A stretch of DNA of 6,696 bases. It comes from Acidobacteriota bacterium (GTDB taxonomy: Bacteria; Acidobacteriota; Terriglobia; UBA7540). This document shows positions 1 to 5,974 of the stretch, one piece after another (position 1 is the first letter of the stretch; every line of letters begins with the position of its first letter). Made by a program: the position numbers and the translations under genes. A model generated the notes under the pieces. That model had not been told where the DNA came from. It ran no database searches and worked only from the letters and a program-made list of their open reading frames with translations. Location of the stretch: the NCBI GenBank assembly GCA_003165615.1, contig PLWR01000068.1, forward strand, positions 1 to 6,696, written 5' to 3'.

Positions 1-145
1 AACCATCCAGCAGGTCGGTGACGGCAGCGAGGAGGAAGACTCCCACCGCCCACAAGTCCATGTTCCCGCCCTTGGTGAGGAGCAGAACCACCACAATGGG
101 CACAAAGAAGATGCGGAGAAGGGTTAGCGAGATGGGGAGATTCAT
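1..145 (-). CDS. pgsA: CDP-diacylglycerol--glycerol-3-phosphate 3-phosphatidyltransferase, N-terminal part
   Basis: Only the first 48 codons are present; the gene runs off the left edge. The protein begins MNLPISLTLLRIFFVPIVVV, the typical start of PgsA-type enzymes: a short amphipathic stretch, then a first membrane segment at about residues 8-24. A second hydrophobic segment (about 31-43) leads into T-D-L-L-D-G at 43-48, the first half of the CDP-alcohol phosphotransferase signature DxxDGxxAR, whose Asp residues bind the metal and CDP. In this family PgsA makes phosphatidylglycerophosphate from CDP-diacylglycerol and glycerol-3-phosphate at the inner membrane. The ATG (143-145) has a close GAAGG as a possible ribosome binding site. 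A strong promoter lies about 100 bp upstream. Other members of the family (for example a cardiolipin- or phosphatidylserine-synthase type) are not fully excluded, since the rest of the motif is outside the window. Confidence 0.85.
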   Translation of the reverse strand, partial: MNLPISLTLLRIFFVPIVVVLLLTKGGNMDLWAVGVFLLAAVTDLLDG

Positions 146-244
146 GAGCCTTCGAACCCGCCCTTCACCAGGGAGGAATTGAACAGGCCAGGCCATCGGT
201 AACGCGGGAGCCAGGGGAAGGGGGTGCTCCAGCGCCCGAATTTC

Positions 245-273
245 ACTATAACGGACGCCTTGGAGGGTGTCAA
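245..273 (-). promoter_or_regulatory. sigma70 promoter for pgsA
   Basis: Read on the minus strand, TTGACA (273-268) is followed by exactly 17 bp and TATAGT (250-245). This is a consensus -35 and a 5/6 -10 with ideal spacing. The start point should fall near 238, giving a leader of roughly 90 nt before the pgsA ATG. The preceding minus-strand gene ends at 377, so pgsA probably has its own transcript. I saw no convincing gene in 146-376. Confidence 0.8.
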
Positions 274-293
274 CGATACATCAAAGCGTCCGT
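251..293. promoter_or_regulatory. Inverted repeat bracketing the pgsA -35 box
   Basis: ACGGACGC (251-258) and GCGTCCGT (286-293) are perfect reverse complements, 8 bp each, with 27 bp between them. The left arm directly abuts the -10 hexamer, and the -35 hexamer lies between the arms. The arms are 35 bp apart start to start, which is more than three helical turns. It could be a two-site operator, or it could be chance. No regulator is encoded nearby. Confidence 0.35.
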
Positions 294-376
294 CCCAACC
301 CACAATCCTGCCGGCGCGGGGATGGCCAGGAAAGTCACGGCGCCGAAATCCCACGCGCTGGCATTCTTTCGTGCCG

Positions 377-1459
377 CTAACTTTTGGAGCCGCCATTGAT
401 CAGATCCTTGGTGGACTTGTCGGGGACCAGCGTGCGTGTGGGTAATGGCATGCTGATACCCGCCTCCTGAAACTTCTTGACGATACGCTTCCTTAAATCG
501 CTCTGCACCGGGAATTGATCCGTGAACTGACGAACTTGCACGCCAAGCGAGAAGTCCAGGGAGGACTGTCCGAAGCCAGGGATGAACGACACGGACGGCG
601 CGGGTTTTGCTAGCAAGCCTTCCAAACCGTCCCGGATAGCCTCGTGGGCGGCTTCCAGCAATACCTTCTCAACCTGAAGAGGATCTGATCCGTAGGCAAC
701 GCTTACCGGCAGGGAGTAAGACATGCGAGTCTCGGGCACGGAATAATTGGTGATGATGGACTTGGCAAGGGTGGAGTTTGGAATCATCACGTAGTTGTTG
801 CCGAGAGTCCGCAGCACCGTGGAGCGCCAACCAATTCGCAATACGTACCCTTCGTGGTTGGTATCAAGTTTGATGTAATCATTTGGGCTTACGGGCCGAT
901 CAGCCATTAGATAGAGGCCGGAAAAGAAATTGCTCAAGGTTTCCTGCAAAGCCAGGGCGACGGCCACACTGCCCACGCCCAGGGTTGTCCAGACCCCGGT
1001 CAACGAAACGCCCATGTTTTCGAGAAAGATGATGGTTCCCAGCAAGGCGAAGAGGATGCGGACCAAGAACGCCGCAGGTTGGGTTACCCGCAACATCTGG
1101 GGATCGCGCTGGCCCGCACGCCGCAAGGCAAGGACGATTACCTTGGCGGGAAAATAGATCATCACCAGAATCACCAGTGCCAGGATTAACTTGGACCCGA
1201 TATGCTCGAACCGGGAGGGGAGCGGAAGTGATTCCAAGCCAAGATAAAGGCCTACAATCAAGAACAAAGGTATGGGCAGGGCTTCGAGCAGGGAAAAGAT
1301 AAGTTGGCCCAATCCGTCGTGAAGCCTCTTCGTCCAGTAGTGCAGGACGCGGTTCAGGGCAAACCCCAGGAGCAAGGAGCTGATGATCAATGTCCCGAAC
1401 AACAGGGTGTAGAAGGTCATATAGCTTACGTGCAGTGCGCGCGCCAATTGCTCAATCAT
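377..1459 (-). CDS. MscS-family small-conductance mechanosensitive ion channel
   Basis: The predicted inner-membrane channel has 360 aa and probably opens under membrane tension to release solutes during hypo-osmotic shock. Hydrophobic segments lie at about residues 13-36, 57-77, 89-111 and 131-148, more than the three of E. coli MscS. The pore-lining helix is at about 157-183, with the Gly/Ala-rich run GVGSVAVALALQETLSNFFSGL-like pattern conserved in the family. A beta domain follows (GYVLRIGWRSTVLRT at 204-218, IPNSTL at 226-231, ITNYS at 236-240), then the alpha/beta C-terminal domain ending in FQEAGISMPLPTRTL (330-344). I chose the ATG at 1457-1459 because AGGAG lies 8 nt upstream. The frame stays open upstream to a TTG at 1486, but that would put the ribosome site inside the gene. 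The stop is TAG (379-377). It is transcribed divergently from lon. Confidence 0.93.
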   Translation of the reverse strand: MIEQLARALHVSYMTFYTLLFGTLIISSLLLGFALNRVLHYWTKRLHDGLGQLIFSLLEALPIPLFLIVGLYLGLESLPLPSRFEHIGSKLILALVILVMIYFPAKVIVLALRRAGQRDPQMLRVTQPAAFLVRILFALLGTIIFLENMGVSLTGVWTTLGVGSVAVALALQETLSNFFSGLYLMADRPVSPNDYIKLDTNHEGYVLRIGWRSTVLRTLGNNYVMIPNSTLAKSIITNYSVPETRMSYSLPVSVAYGSDPLQVEKVLLEAAHEAIRDGLEGLLAKPAPSVSFIPGFGQSSLDFSLGVQVRQFTDQFPVQSDLRKRIVKKFQEAGISMPLPTRTLVPDKSTKDLINGGSKS

Positions 1460-1466
1460 GCCGTTT

Positions 1467-1481
1467 TCTCCTGCGGGGAGA
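1467..1481 (-). promoter_or_regulatory. Ribosome binding site of the MscS gene inside a small hairpin
   Basis: On the minus strand AGGAG (1472-1468) sits 8 nt before the ATG and fixes the start. The same stretch reads UCUCC-CCGCA-GGAGA in the mRNA, a perfect 5-bp stem with a 5-nt loop that would pair most of the Shine-Dalgarno sequence. The ribosome site is clear; a regulatory role for the hairpin is speculation. Confidence 0.55.
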
Positions 1482-1554
1482 CCCAAGACTCAAGATACCC
1501 TGCCCAGCCCATGTCGGGCAACCGCCTTTCGCAAGTGTCGCCGCAGGCCGGGAG

Positions 1555-1584
1555 CGCATCTAATATAATCCAGCCGTAGATGCG
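1555..1584. promoter_or_regulatory. Inverted repeat enclosing a TATAAT in the mscS-lon divergent region
   Basis: CGCATCTA (1555-1562) and TAGATGCG (1577-1584) are a perfect 8-bp inverted repeat separated by 14 bp. The spacer begins with a consensus TATAAT (1564-1569, plus strand); on the minus strand the same bases give TTATAT/TATATT. No recognisable -35 hexamer stands at 16-18 bp on either strand, so any promoter here would be weak or activator-dependent. The rest of 1460-1737 (278 bp) has no gene. It contains only the two ribosome binding sites and an isolated TTGACG at 1665 with no good -10. Confidence 0.4.
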
Positions 1585-1723
1585 GTGCTGCGGACCAGGA
1601 GGTTTCCGGGCCTGCGCCGTGCCCGGCCGTTGGTAAATGCCGGTAGGCCTTTCAACGTGCTGCATTGACGTGATAAAGTGCCAACTCCTAGCCGTCCGTC
1701 CGCGTCGGCTGCATTTATAGGAA

Positions 1724-1728
1724 AGAGG
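1724..1728 (+). promoter_or_regulatory. lon ribosome binding site
   Basis: AGAGG lies 9 nt before the ATG at 1738. It decides the start in favour of this ATG over the in-frame GTG at 1678, whose 20 extra residues (Ser/Ala/Pro-rich) do not resemble a Lon N-terminus. Confidence 0.7.
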
Positions 1729-1737
1729 TTCTCAGCC

Positions 1738-4161
1738 ATGGCTTCCAAGCAAAAAGCTCCCATTGATTACAATACCCTGCCGATTCTTCCCGTCCGCGAC
1801 ACCGTTTTGTTCCCCAATGCTATTCTGCCGCTGACGGTGGGGCGCGACAGCTCCCTCAAGCTGATCAACGATTTGAAGGAAGACGAGAAATATGTCGGGG
1901 TCATCTCCCAGCGCGATCCCCGAGTTGATAACCCCCAACCCGTCGACCTCTTCCAGATTGGAACGGTGGCCTTCGTCCACAAGATCATCAAGCTGCCGAG
2001 CCAAAGTCTGTTCATCTTTGTTGAAGGCCTGCAGCGGATTGCCATCGAGGAAGTCACCCAGACGGAGCCTTTCCTGCGCGCCCGCGTCAAACCCCTGGCG
2101 GACATTACCCCGGGCGCGAAGGAATCGGACTTCGACGCCCTGGTGCGCAGCGTTACGACGATGTTCCAACAAGTCGTACAGCTCTCACCCACGTTGTCGG
2201 ATGATTTGCAAACCGTCGTCATGAACATTGACGACCCCAGCCGGCTTTCGGATTTCATCGCCGCCAATCTCCCTTCGCTTTCCAGCACGGAAAAGCAGGA
2301 ACTTCTGGAAAGCCTCGAACTGAAGGTTCGTCTCGAGCGCTTGAACCGGCAATTGGGGCGGGAAGTGGAGGTGCTGCAACTCCGTTCCAAGATTCAATCG
2401 GACGTCCAGGACCAGGTCACCCAGAGCCAGCGTGAGTACTACCTGCGCGAACAGATGAAAGCCATCCAGAAGGAACTGGGGGAGGCTGACGAGCAGCAGG
2501 AAATTGAAGAGCTCCGCAAAAAGATTGAGGCCGCGGGAATGACCGAAGAGGGCAAGAAGGAGGCCACCCGGGAGTTGGGGCGGTTGGCGAAGATGTCGCC
2601 GGCGGCGGCGGATTACCACGTGACGCGCACCTACCTGGAATGGCTGGTGGCGCTGCCCTGGAACAAAGTCAGCGATACCCGTGTAGATATTACCAAGGCA
2701 AAGCAAGTCCTTGATGAAGACCATTGGGACCTGGAAAAAGTCAAAGAGCGCATCCTCGACTATCTCGCGGTTTTACAGTTGAAGCCGCAGCTCAAAGGCC
2801 CCATCTTGTGCTTTGTCGGGCCCCCGGGGGTGGGGAAAACTTCCCTGGGAAAATCCATTGCGCGCTCCCTCGACCGCAAATTCGTGCGCATGTCGCTGGG
2901 CGGAATTCACGACGAAGCGGAAATTCGCGGCCACCGGCGGACTTATATTGGAGCGCTGCCCGGCCAGGTGATTCAGGGGATCCGGCGGGCCGAAACCCGC
3001 GACCCCGTCTTCATGCTCGATGAGGTGGATAAAATCGGGCGTGATTTTCGCGGCGATCCCTCCTCCGCCTTGCTGGAGGTTCTTGATCCTGAGCAAAACT
3101 CGCATTTCCGTGACAACTATCTGGACGTTCAATTCGACCTCTCCAAGGTCCTGTTCATTTGCACCTCGAACGTGTTGGACACCATCCCGCCGGCGCTCCT
3201 CGACCGCATGGAGGTGCTGGAGCTCCAGGGATACAGCGAGGAGGAAAAAATCCAGATTGCCAATCGGCACTTGATTCCGAAGCAGACGGAAGAGCACGGA
3301 GTCAGCACTCCCGAGCAGATTGAATTCACCACGGGAGCGCTGGCCAGCATGATCCGGCACTACACGCGCGAGGCCGGGGTGCGGAATCTGGAGAGAGAAA
3401 TCGCCACCGTCTGCCGCAAGCAGGCGCGCCGAATTGCCGAGGGCAAACCGGAAAAGCTAATGCTGACGGCAGACAACCTGCGGGATTTTCTGGGAATCCC
3501 ACGCTACCGCCTGGAAACCGAAATTGTGGAGCGCACCCGCCAGCCCGGAGTGATGGTGGGACTTGCCTGGACGCCCACGGGCGGCGACGTCCTTTATGTG
3601 GAGGCCAATGCCATGAAGGGCGGCAAGGGCTTCACCATGACCGGACATGTGGGCCAGGTCATGCAGGAGTCCATGCAGGCGGCGCTCGCCTGGGTCCGTT
3701 CCCACGCTGGCGAATACGACATCGATCCGGAATTCTTCCAGTCGAAGGATATTCACATTCACGTGCCGTCCGGGGCCATTCCCAAGGACGGGCCGTCGGC
3801 GGGAGTTACCATGGTTTCCGCCCTCGTGTCCGCCCTCACCCGGCGGCCTTCGAAACAGCGGCTCGCCATGACTGGCGAGATCACTCTGAGCGGACAAGTG
3901 CTTCCCGTGGGTGGGATCAAGGAGAAAGTGTTGGCGGCCAAACGGGCAGGCGTGCTCGAAGTGATCCTTCCCGCTGACAACGAGCCCAACGTCTACGAGG
4001 ATCTGAACCCCGAGATGCTCGAGGGTTTGAAACTCCACTTTGTAAAGACGATTCAGGAAGTCGTTGAGCAAGGTCTCGAAAGGGATCCCGTAGCGGTTGA
4101 GACGCGCAAGCCGGCCCGAGATGTGGCGCTGACCCCCGCAGCCGCGGGAACGCCGAATTAG
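1738..4161 (+). CDS. lon: ATP-dependent protease La (LonA)
   Basis: Full-length LonA, 807 aa (E. coli Lon has 784). It is a cytoplasmic hexameric AAA+ protease that unfolds and degrades damaged and certain regulatory proteins. The N-terminal substrate-binding domain starts at LPILPVRDTVLFP (14-26) and runs to about 205. A Glu/Lys-rich coiled-coil stretch covers about 195-285. The AAA+ module has Walker A GPPGVGKT (361-368), Walker B VFMLDEVDK (424-432), sensor-1 Asn478 and the YTREAGVRNLER sensor-2 region (542-553). The protease domain (about 595-775) has the catalytic Ser687 in PKDGPSAG and Lys730 in GGIKEK, spaced 43 residues apart as in E. coli (Ser679/Lys722). All key residues are present, so it should be active. 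The final 25 residues or so are an Ala/Pro/Thr-rich tail. It stands alone between a divergent mscS-type gene and a convergent asparaginase. I found no CIRCE element and no complete HAIR element upstream. Confidence 0.98.
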   Translation: MASKQKAPIDYNTLPILPVRDTVLFPNAILPLTVGRDSSLKLINDLKEDEKYVGVISQRDPRVDNPQPVDLFQIGTVAFVHKIIKLPSQSLFIFVEGLQRIAIEEVTQTEPFLRARVKPLADITPGAKESDFDALVRSVTTMFQQVVQLSPTLSDDLQTVVMNIDDPSRLSDFIAANLPSLSSTEKQELLESLELKVRLERLNRQLGREVEVLQLRSKIQSDVQDQVTQSQREYYLREQMKAIQKELGEADEQQEIEELRKKIEAAGMTEEGKKEATRELGRLAKMSPAAADYHVTRTYLEWLVALPWNKVSDTRVDITKAKQVLDEDHWDLEKVKERILDYLAVLQLKPQLKGPILCFVGPPGVGKTSLGKSIARSLDRKFVRMSLGGIHDEAEIRGHRRTYIGALPGQVIQGIRRAETRDPVFMLDEVDKIGRDFRGDPSSALLEVLDPEQNSHFRDNYLDVQFDLSKVLFICTSNVLDTIPPALLDRMEVLELQGYSEEEKIQIANRHLIPKQTEEHGVSTPEQIEFTTGALASMIRHYTREAGVRNLEREIATVCRKQARRIAEGKPEKLMLTADNLRDFLGIPRYRLETEIVERTRQPGVMVGLAWTPTGGDVLYVEANAMKGGKGFTMTGHVGQVMQESMQAALAWVRSHAGEYDIDPEFFQSKDIHIHVPSGAIPKDGPSAGVTMVSALVSALTRRPSKQRLAMTGEITLSGQVLPVGGIKEKVLAAKRAGVLEVILPADNEPNVYEDLNPEMLEGLKLHFVKTIQEVVEQGLERDPVAVETRKPARDVALTPAAAGTPN

Positions 4162-4169
4162 GGCGATTC

Positions 4170-4207
4170 GGAGGGGTTGGTCCGCGCGCACGCGCCGACA
4201 CCCCTCC
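4170..4207. terminator. Stem-loop just after lon
   Basis: The structure starts 9 nt past the lon stop. An outer stem GGAGGGGT (4170-4177) pairs with ACCCCTCC (4200-4207). After a 2-nt bulge GTC pairs with GAC, then after a C-C mismatch GCGC pairs with GCGC around a GCAC loop, 15 pairs in all. It is very GC-rich but no U-tract follows, so it is not a textbook intrinsic terminator. It may stabilise the lon 3' end or stall polymerase. Confidence 0.6.
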
Positions 4208-4230
4208 CAACGCTTCCGGAGCGGGGTTAG

Positions 4231-4257
4231 CCACGGACAGTGGTTTTCTGTCCGTGG
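4231..4257. terminator. Perfect 10-bp stem-loop between lon and the asparaginase gene
   Basis: CCACGGACAG (4231-4240) pairs perfectly with CTGTCCGTGG (4248-4257) around the 7-nt loop TGGTTTT. The two genes converge on it, and it reads as a hairpin from either strand. No run of U follows on either side, so efficient intrinsic termination is uncertain. Confidence 0.6.
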
Positions 4258-4282
4258 GCCATTGTCCCGCCGGGTTGCCGAA

Positions 4283-4314
4283 GAGCCCACGCACAAAAGC
4301 AGTGACCGTGGCTC
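4283..4314. terminator. Imperfect stem-loop downstream of the asparaginase gene
   Basis: GAGCC-C-ACG (4283-4291) pairs with CGTGGCTC (4307-4314) with one bulged C. The stem continues with CAC (4292-4294) against GTG (4302-4304) after a 2-nt bulge, about 11 pairs. On the minus strand it is the first structure after the asparaginase stop, about 16 nt away, with TTTT in its loop but none after it. Confidence 0.45.
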
Positions 4315-4330
4315 CCCGCACCGATGGAGG

Positions 4331-4885
4331 TTACGGTTGCGGCGTGACGGTAGCTTTCTTCCGCGCGCCCTTGGCTAGGGCGCGCGTCCATACAAAACGG
4401 GCTCGCTTGCGGTCCTTGCGCACCCGGTCAATGGGGAAGACCTGGCTATGAATCACCAGGTATACCCCCGGCGGCAACAAGCGCGCCGCCAGCAGGCTCT
4501 CGGTTAAATTCTGTAAGCCATCGCTCTTCTCGAATCCCAACGGTGTCATGGCGCCGGTAAGAACGACGGGAAACTTCAGTCGCCGCAGACGCCGTTTTAG
4601 AAGCAAGCCTGTCTCCACCAGTGTATCCGTGCCGTGGGTAATCACCACGGGTGCGGGGTGCTTCAATTTCTTCTCCACCATTTGCAGCACGCGCTCGCGA
4701 TCAGCGGCGGTCATCTCCAGGCTGTCCTTATTCATGATGTGGGCGGTCTTGATGGCGAGGCCGGGAAGGCGCAGCTTGCAGAGATACCGGTCAATTTTCG
4801 TGTCGAGATTGGCCACGGACCCGGTCCGCTCCAGGTAGACCTTCTCGATTGTCCCGCCGGTTGTAATCAAGTAAAGAGTTTGCAT
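4331..4885 (-). CDS. Short single-domain asparaginase-like protein
   Basis: This 184-aa protein matches only the N-terminal, active-site domain of type I/II L-asparaginases, which are normally about 330 aa. Near the start is ITTGGTIE (7-14) with the nucleophile-type Thr12. THGTDT (83-88) supplies the Thr86-Asp87 pair that corresponds to Thr89-Asp90 of E. coli AnsB. LTGAMTP (109-115) and SDGLQNL (121-127) are further family blocks. By rough alignment the position of AnsB Lys162 is not a lysine here. The C-terminal domain, which lends residues to the neighbouring subunit's active site in the large enzymes, is absent. The 169 bp downstream cannot encode it, so this is not a simple frameshift. 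From memory, a family of proteins of about 165-180 aa ending near the ARFVW motif (162-166) exists and is annotated as asparaginase; this one adds a basic tail. The substrate is uncertain. It has its own upstream region with two palindromes. Confidence 0.85.
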   Translation of the reverse strand: MQTLYLITTGGTIEKVYLERTGSVANLDTKIDRYLCKLRLPGLAIKTAHIMNKDSLEMTAADRERVLQMVEKKLKHPAPVVITHGTDTLVETGLLLKRRLRRLKFPVVLTGAMTPLGFEKSDGLQNLTESLLAARLLPPGVYLVIHSQVFPIDRVRKDRKRARFVWTRALAKGARKKATVTPQP

Positions 4886-4905
4886 ACCGTGTCCCGCCTT
4901 TCCCC

Positions 4906-4920
4906 ACCATTCGGAATGGT
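4906..4920. promoter_or_regulatory. Perfect palindrome upstream of the asparaginase gene
   Basis: ACCATTC (4906-4912) and GAATGGT (4914-4920) flank a single central G. It lies 20-35 bp before the asparaginase ATG. It would overlap the transcription start if the TAAAAT on the minus strand (4927-4922) is the -10 box. It looks like an operator half-site pair. The matching -35 (GAGTAA) is poor, so the promoter itself is tentative. Confidence 0.45.
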
Positions 4921-4931
4921 AATTTTACATG

Positions 4932-4946
4932 AAGATCACGGATCTT
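4932..4946. promoter_or_regulatory. Second palindrome upstream of the asparaginase gene
   Basis: AAGATC (4932-4937) and GATCTT (4941-4946) are perfect reverse complements around ACG. The centre is 26 bp from that of the neighbouring palindrome, and it would sit between -10 and -35 of the tentative asparaginase promoter. The sequence differs from the first palindrome, so one regulator is unlikely to bind both in the same way. Confidence 0.35.
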
Positions 4947-5017
4947 ACTCAGAAGCATTGGCTACCGTGTTGGCAGCGCGCCACCCACTCCTGCGGCGGG
5001 AGTTCCCATCAAATCCG

Positions 5018-5046
5018 TTTACATTTGCCGTGGAAGCCACTATAAG
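5018..5046 (+). promoter_or_regulatory. sigma70 promoter of the TM2-DUF2752-ligase gene run
   Basis: TTTACA (5018-5023), 17 bp, then TATAAG (5041-5046): each hexamer has 5 of 6 consensus bases at ideal spacing. Transcription should begin near 5053, about 37 nt before the TM2 gene's ATG. No terminator was seen between the three following genes. Confidence 0.75.
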
Positions 5047-5079
5047 TACCCTCCAGCAGTTCCAGTAAACCTGCTCATG

Positions 5080-5083
5080 AGGA
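5080..5083 (+). promoter_or_regulatory. Ribosome binding site of the TM2 gene
   Basis: AGGA (within TGAGGAT) lies 6 nt before the ATG at 5090 and supports that start. The protein's first zinc-binding Cys is residue 3, so a later start would destroy the ribbon. Confidence 0.7.
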
Positions 5084-5089
5084 TTCATC

Positions 5090-5677
5090 ATGTATTGCCG
5101 GAATTGTTCACAACAGCTTGTTGATAACGCCGAGTTCTGCACGGACTGCGGCCAGCGCCCGCTCGCGGGCACGCGTTTCTGCTCCCACTGCGGGAAGGAA
5201 ATGGCTCCGAATGCGGAAATCTGCACTCAATGCGGCGTTCGTGTGGTTGCCGGCGGCGGCAAAGACCTTGTCACCGCTACCGTTCTTTCGCTCTTCCTCG
5301 GCGTCTTCGGGGTGGATCGCTTCTACCTCGGCTACACCGGCCTCGGAATTCTAAAATTAGTTACCCTGGGCGGCTGTGGAATTTGGGCTTTTGTCGATAT
5401 GTTCCTGATCATTCTCAAGAAACTGCCGGACGCGCAAGGCCAGCCTTTACAGTTTGTCTCTCCCAGCCAACCCAGTGATAAGGACTGGGCGTCCGCGTTG
5501 CTGCTCTCAATTTTTCTGGGGTGGCTGGGCATTGATCGTTTCTACCTGGGTTACACCGGACTGGGAACGCTGAAGCTCGTCACGGGCGGCGCTTGCGGGA
5601 TCTGGTGCCTGGTCGATACCGTTTTGATTGCGGTGAATAAATTGCCAGATTCCAACGGCAAACTCCTGCGCATGTAG
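5090..5677 (+). CDS. Double zinc-ribbon protein with two tandem TM2 domains
   Basis: This 195-aa membrane protein has no assigned function. The N-terminus carries two CxxC...CxxC zinc ribbons: Cys3/6/17/20 and Cys31/34/45/48. A short Gly-rich linker leads into two TM2 domains, each a pair of membrane helices joined by a tight turn. The first is at about 62-112 with [11 protein letters not shown] (74-84), the second at about 135-185 with [11 protein letters not shown] (147-157). Both contain the DRFYLGY turn, a G-x-L-K-L-V-T block, a CGIW motif and a closing K-L-P-D. The copies are close in protein but well diverged in codons, so the duplication is old. TM2 proteins often have one such domain with a zinc ribbon; the tandem form is less common. 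It begins a tightly packed gene run and is followed after 6 bp by the DUF2752 gene. The ribbons probably face the cytoplasm (inference). Confidence 0.93.
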   Translation: MYCRNCSQQLVDNAEFCTDCGQRPLAGTRFCSHCGKEMAPNAEICTQCGVRVVAGGGKDLVTATVLSLFLGVFGVDRFYLGYTGLGILKLVTLGGCGIWAFVDMFLIILKKLPDAQGQPLQFVSPSQPSDKDWASALLLSIFLGWLGIDRFYLGYTGLGTLKLVTGGACGIWCLVDTVLIAVNKLPDSNGKLLRM

Positions 5678-5683
5678 TGGGCT

Positions 5684-5974
5684 ATGGCCGGTTTTTCCAA
5701 GGGAATATCGCGATGGATGGTGCTGTCACTCGCAATGGCTGCGTTCGTGGCGGTTCCACCGGAGGTGTTGGCGCGCGGACCGGACGTCTGTTTGTGGAAG
5801 CACTTGTTCCACCTCGCCGCTTGCCCCGCCTGCGGCAGCACACGGGCGCTGGCTGCATTCTTTCATGGGCACTTCGCCCAGGCACTCGCCTATAACCGGA
5901 ATGTGATCGTTACGGGGCCGTTGTTGATTGGCCTCCTGGTCCACGATCTCACCTCGAGACATCTCTGTGATTAA
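5684..5974 (+). CDS. DUF2752 family membrane protein
   Basis: This 96-aa protein of unknown function is the usual size for the family. The signature is clear: CLWKHLFHLAACPACGSTRA (36-55), then a helix ending in FFHGHFAQAL (59-68), and YN (70-71), which correspond to the CPxCGxTR, hGxfxxAL and N motifs of DUF2752. Hydrophobic segments lie at about 12-30 and 73-88. Cys47 and Cys50 form a CxxC that might bind metal or be redox-active; nothing here shows which. The start ATG lies 6 bp after the TM2 gene stop with only a weak GTGG before it, so translation is probably coupled. The alternative Met12 would trim the first helix. The ligase gene appears to overlap its stop. From general knowledge, DUF2752 and TM2 genes are often neighbours, which argues for a joint role. 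Confidence 0.9.
   Translation: MAGFSKGISRWMVLSLAMAAFVAVPPEVLARGPDVCLWKHLFHLAACPACGSTRALAAFFHGHFAQALAYNRNVIVTGPLLIGLLVHDLTSRHLCD

Noticed and set aside
142..396. 84-residue open frame on the minus strand between the MscS gene and pgsA
   Set aside because: Its composition is not protein-like, it has no recognisable motif, it overlaps the end of the MscS gene and the pgsA start, and the pgsA promoter lies inside it.
1460..1486. TTG-initiated extension of the MscS protein by 9 residues
   Set aside because: The AGGAG ribosome site for the ATG at 1459 lies within this stretch.
1488..1494. ACTCAAG as half of an HspR-type HAIR element
   Set aside because: The partner CTTGAGT at the expected spacing is absent; a single 7-bp half-site is likely chance.
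1665..1693. TTGACG as a -35 of a lon promoter
   Set aside because: At 15-18 bp downstream there is only CCTAG-like sequence, with no acceptable -10, so no lon promoter was called.
1678..1737. In-frame GTG extension of lon by 20 residues
   Set aside because: There is no ribosome binding site at the GTG, while the ATG at 1738 has AGAGG at 9 nt and gives a standard Lon N-terminus.
3457..4296. 279-residue minus-strand open frame across the lon 3' end
   Set aside because: It is antisense to the conserved Lon protease domain and has a shadow-frame composition rich in Arg, Gly and His with no domain resemblance.
4634..5068. 144-residue plus-strand open frame over the asparaginase start
   Set aside because: It is antisense to the conserved asparaginase motifs and runs through the palindromes and the TM2 promoter.
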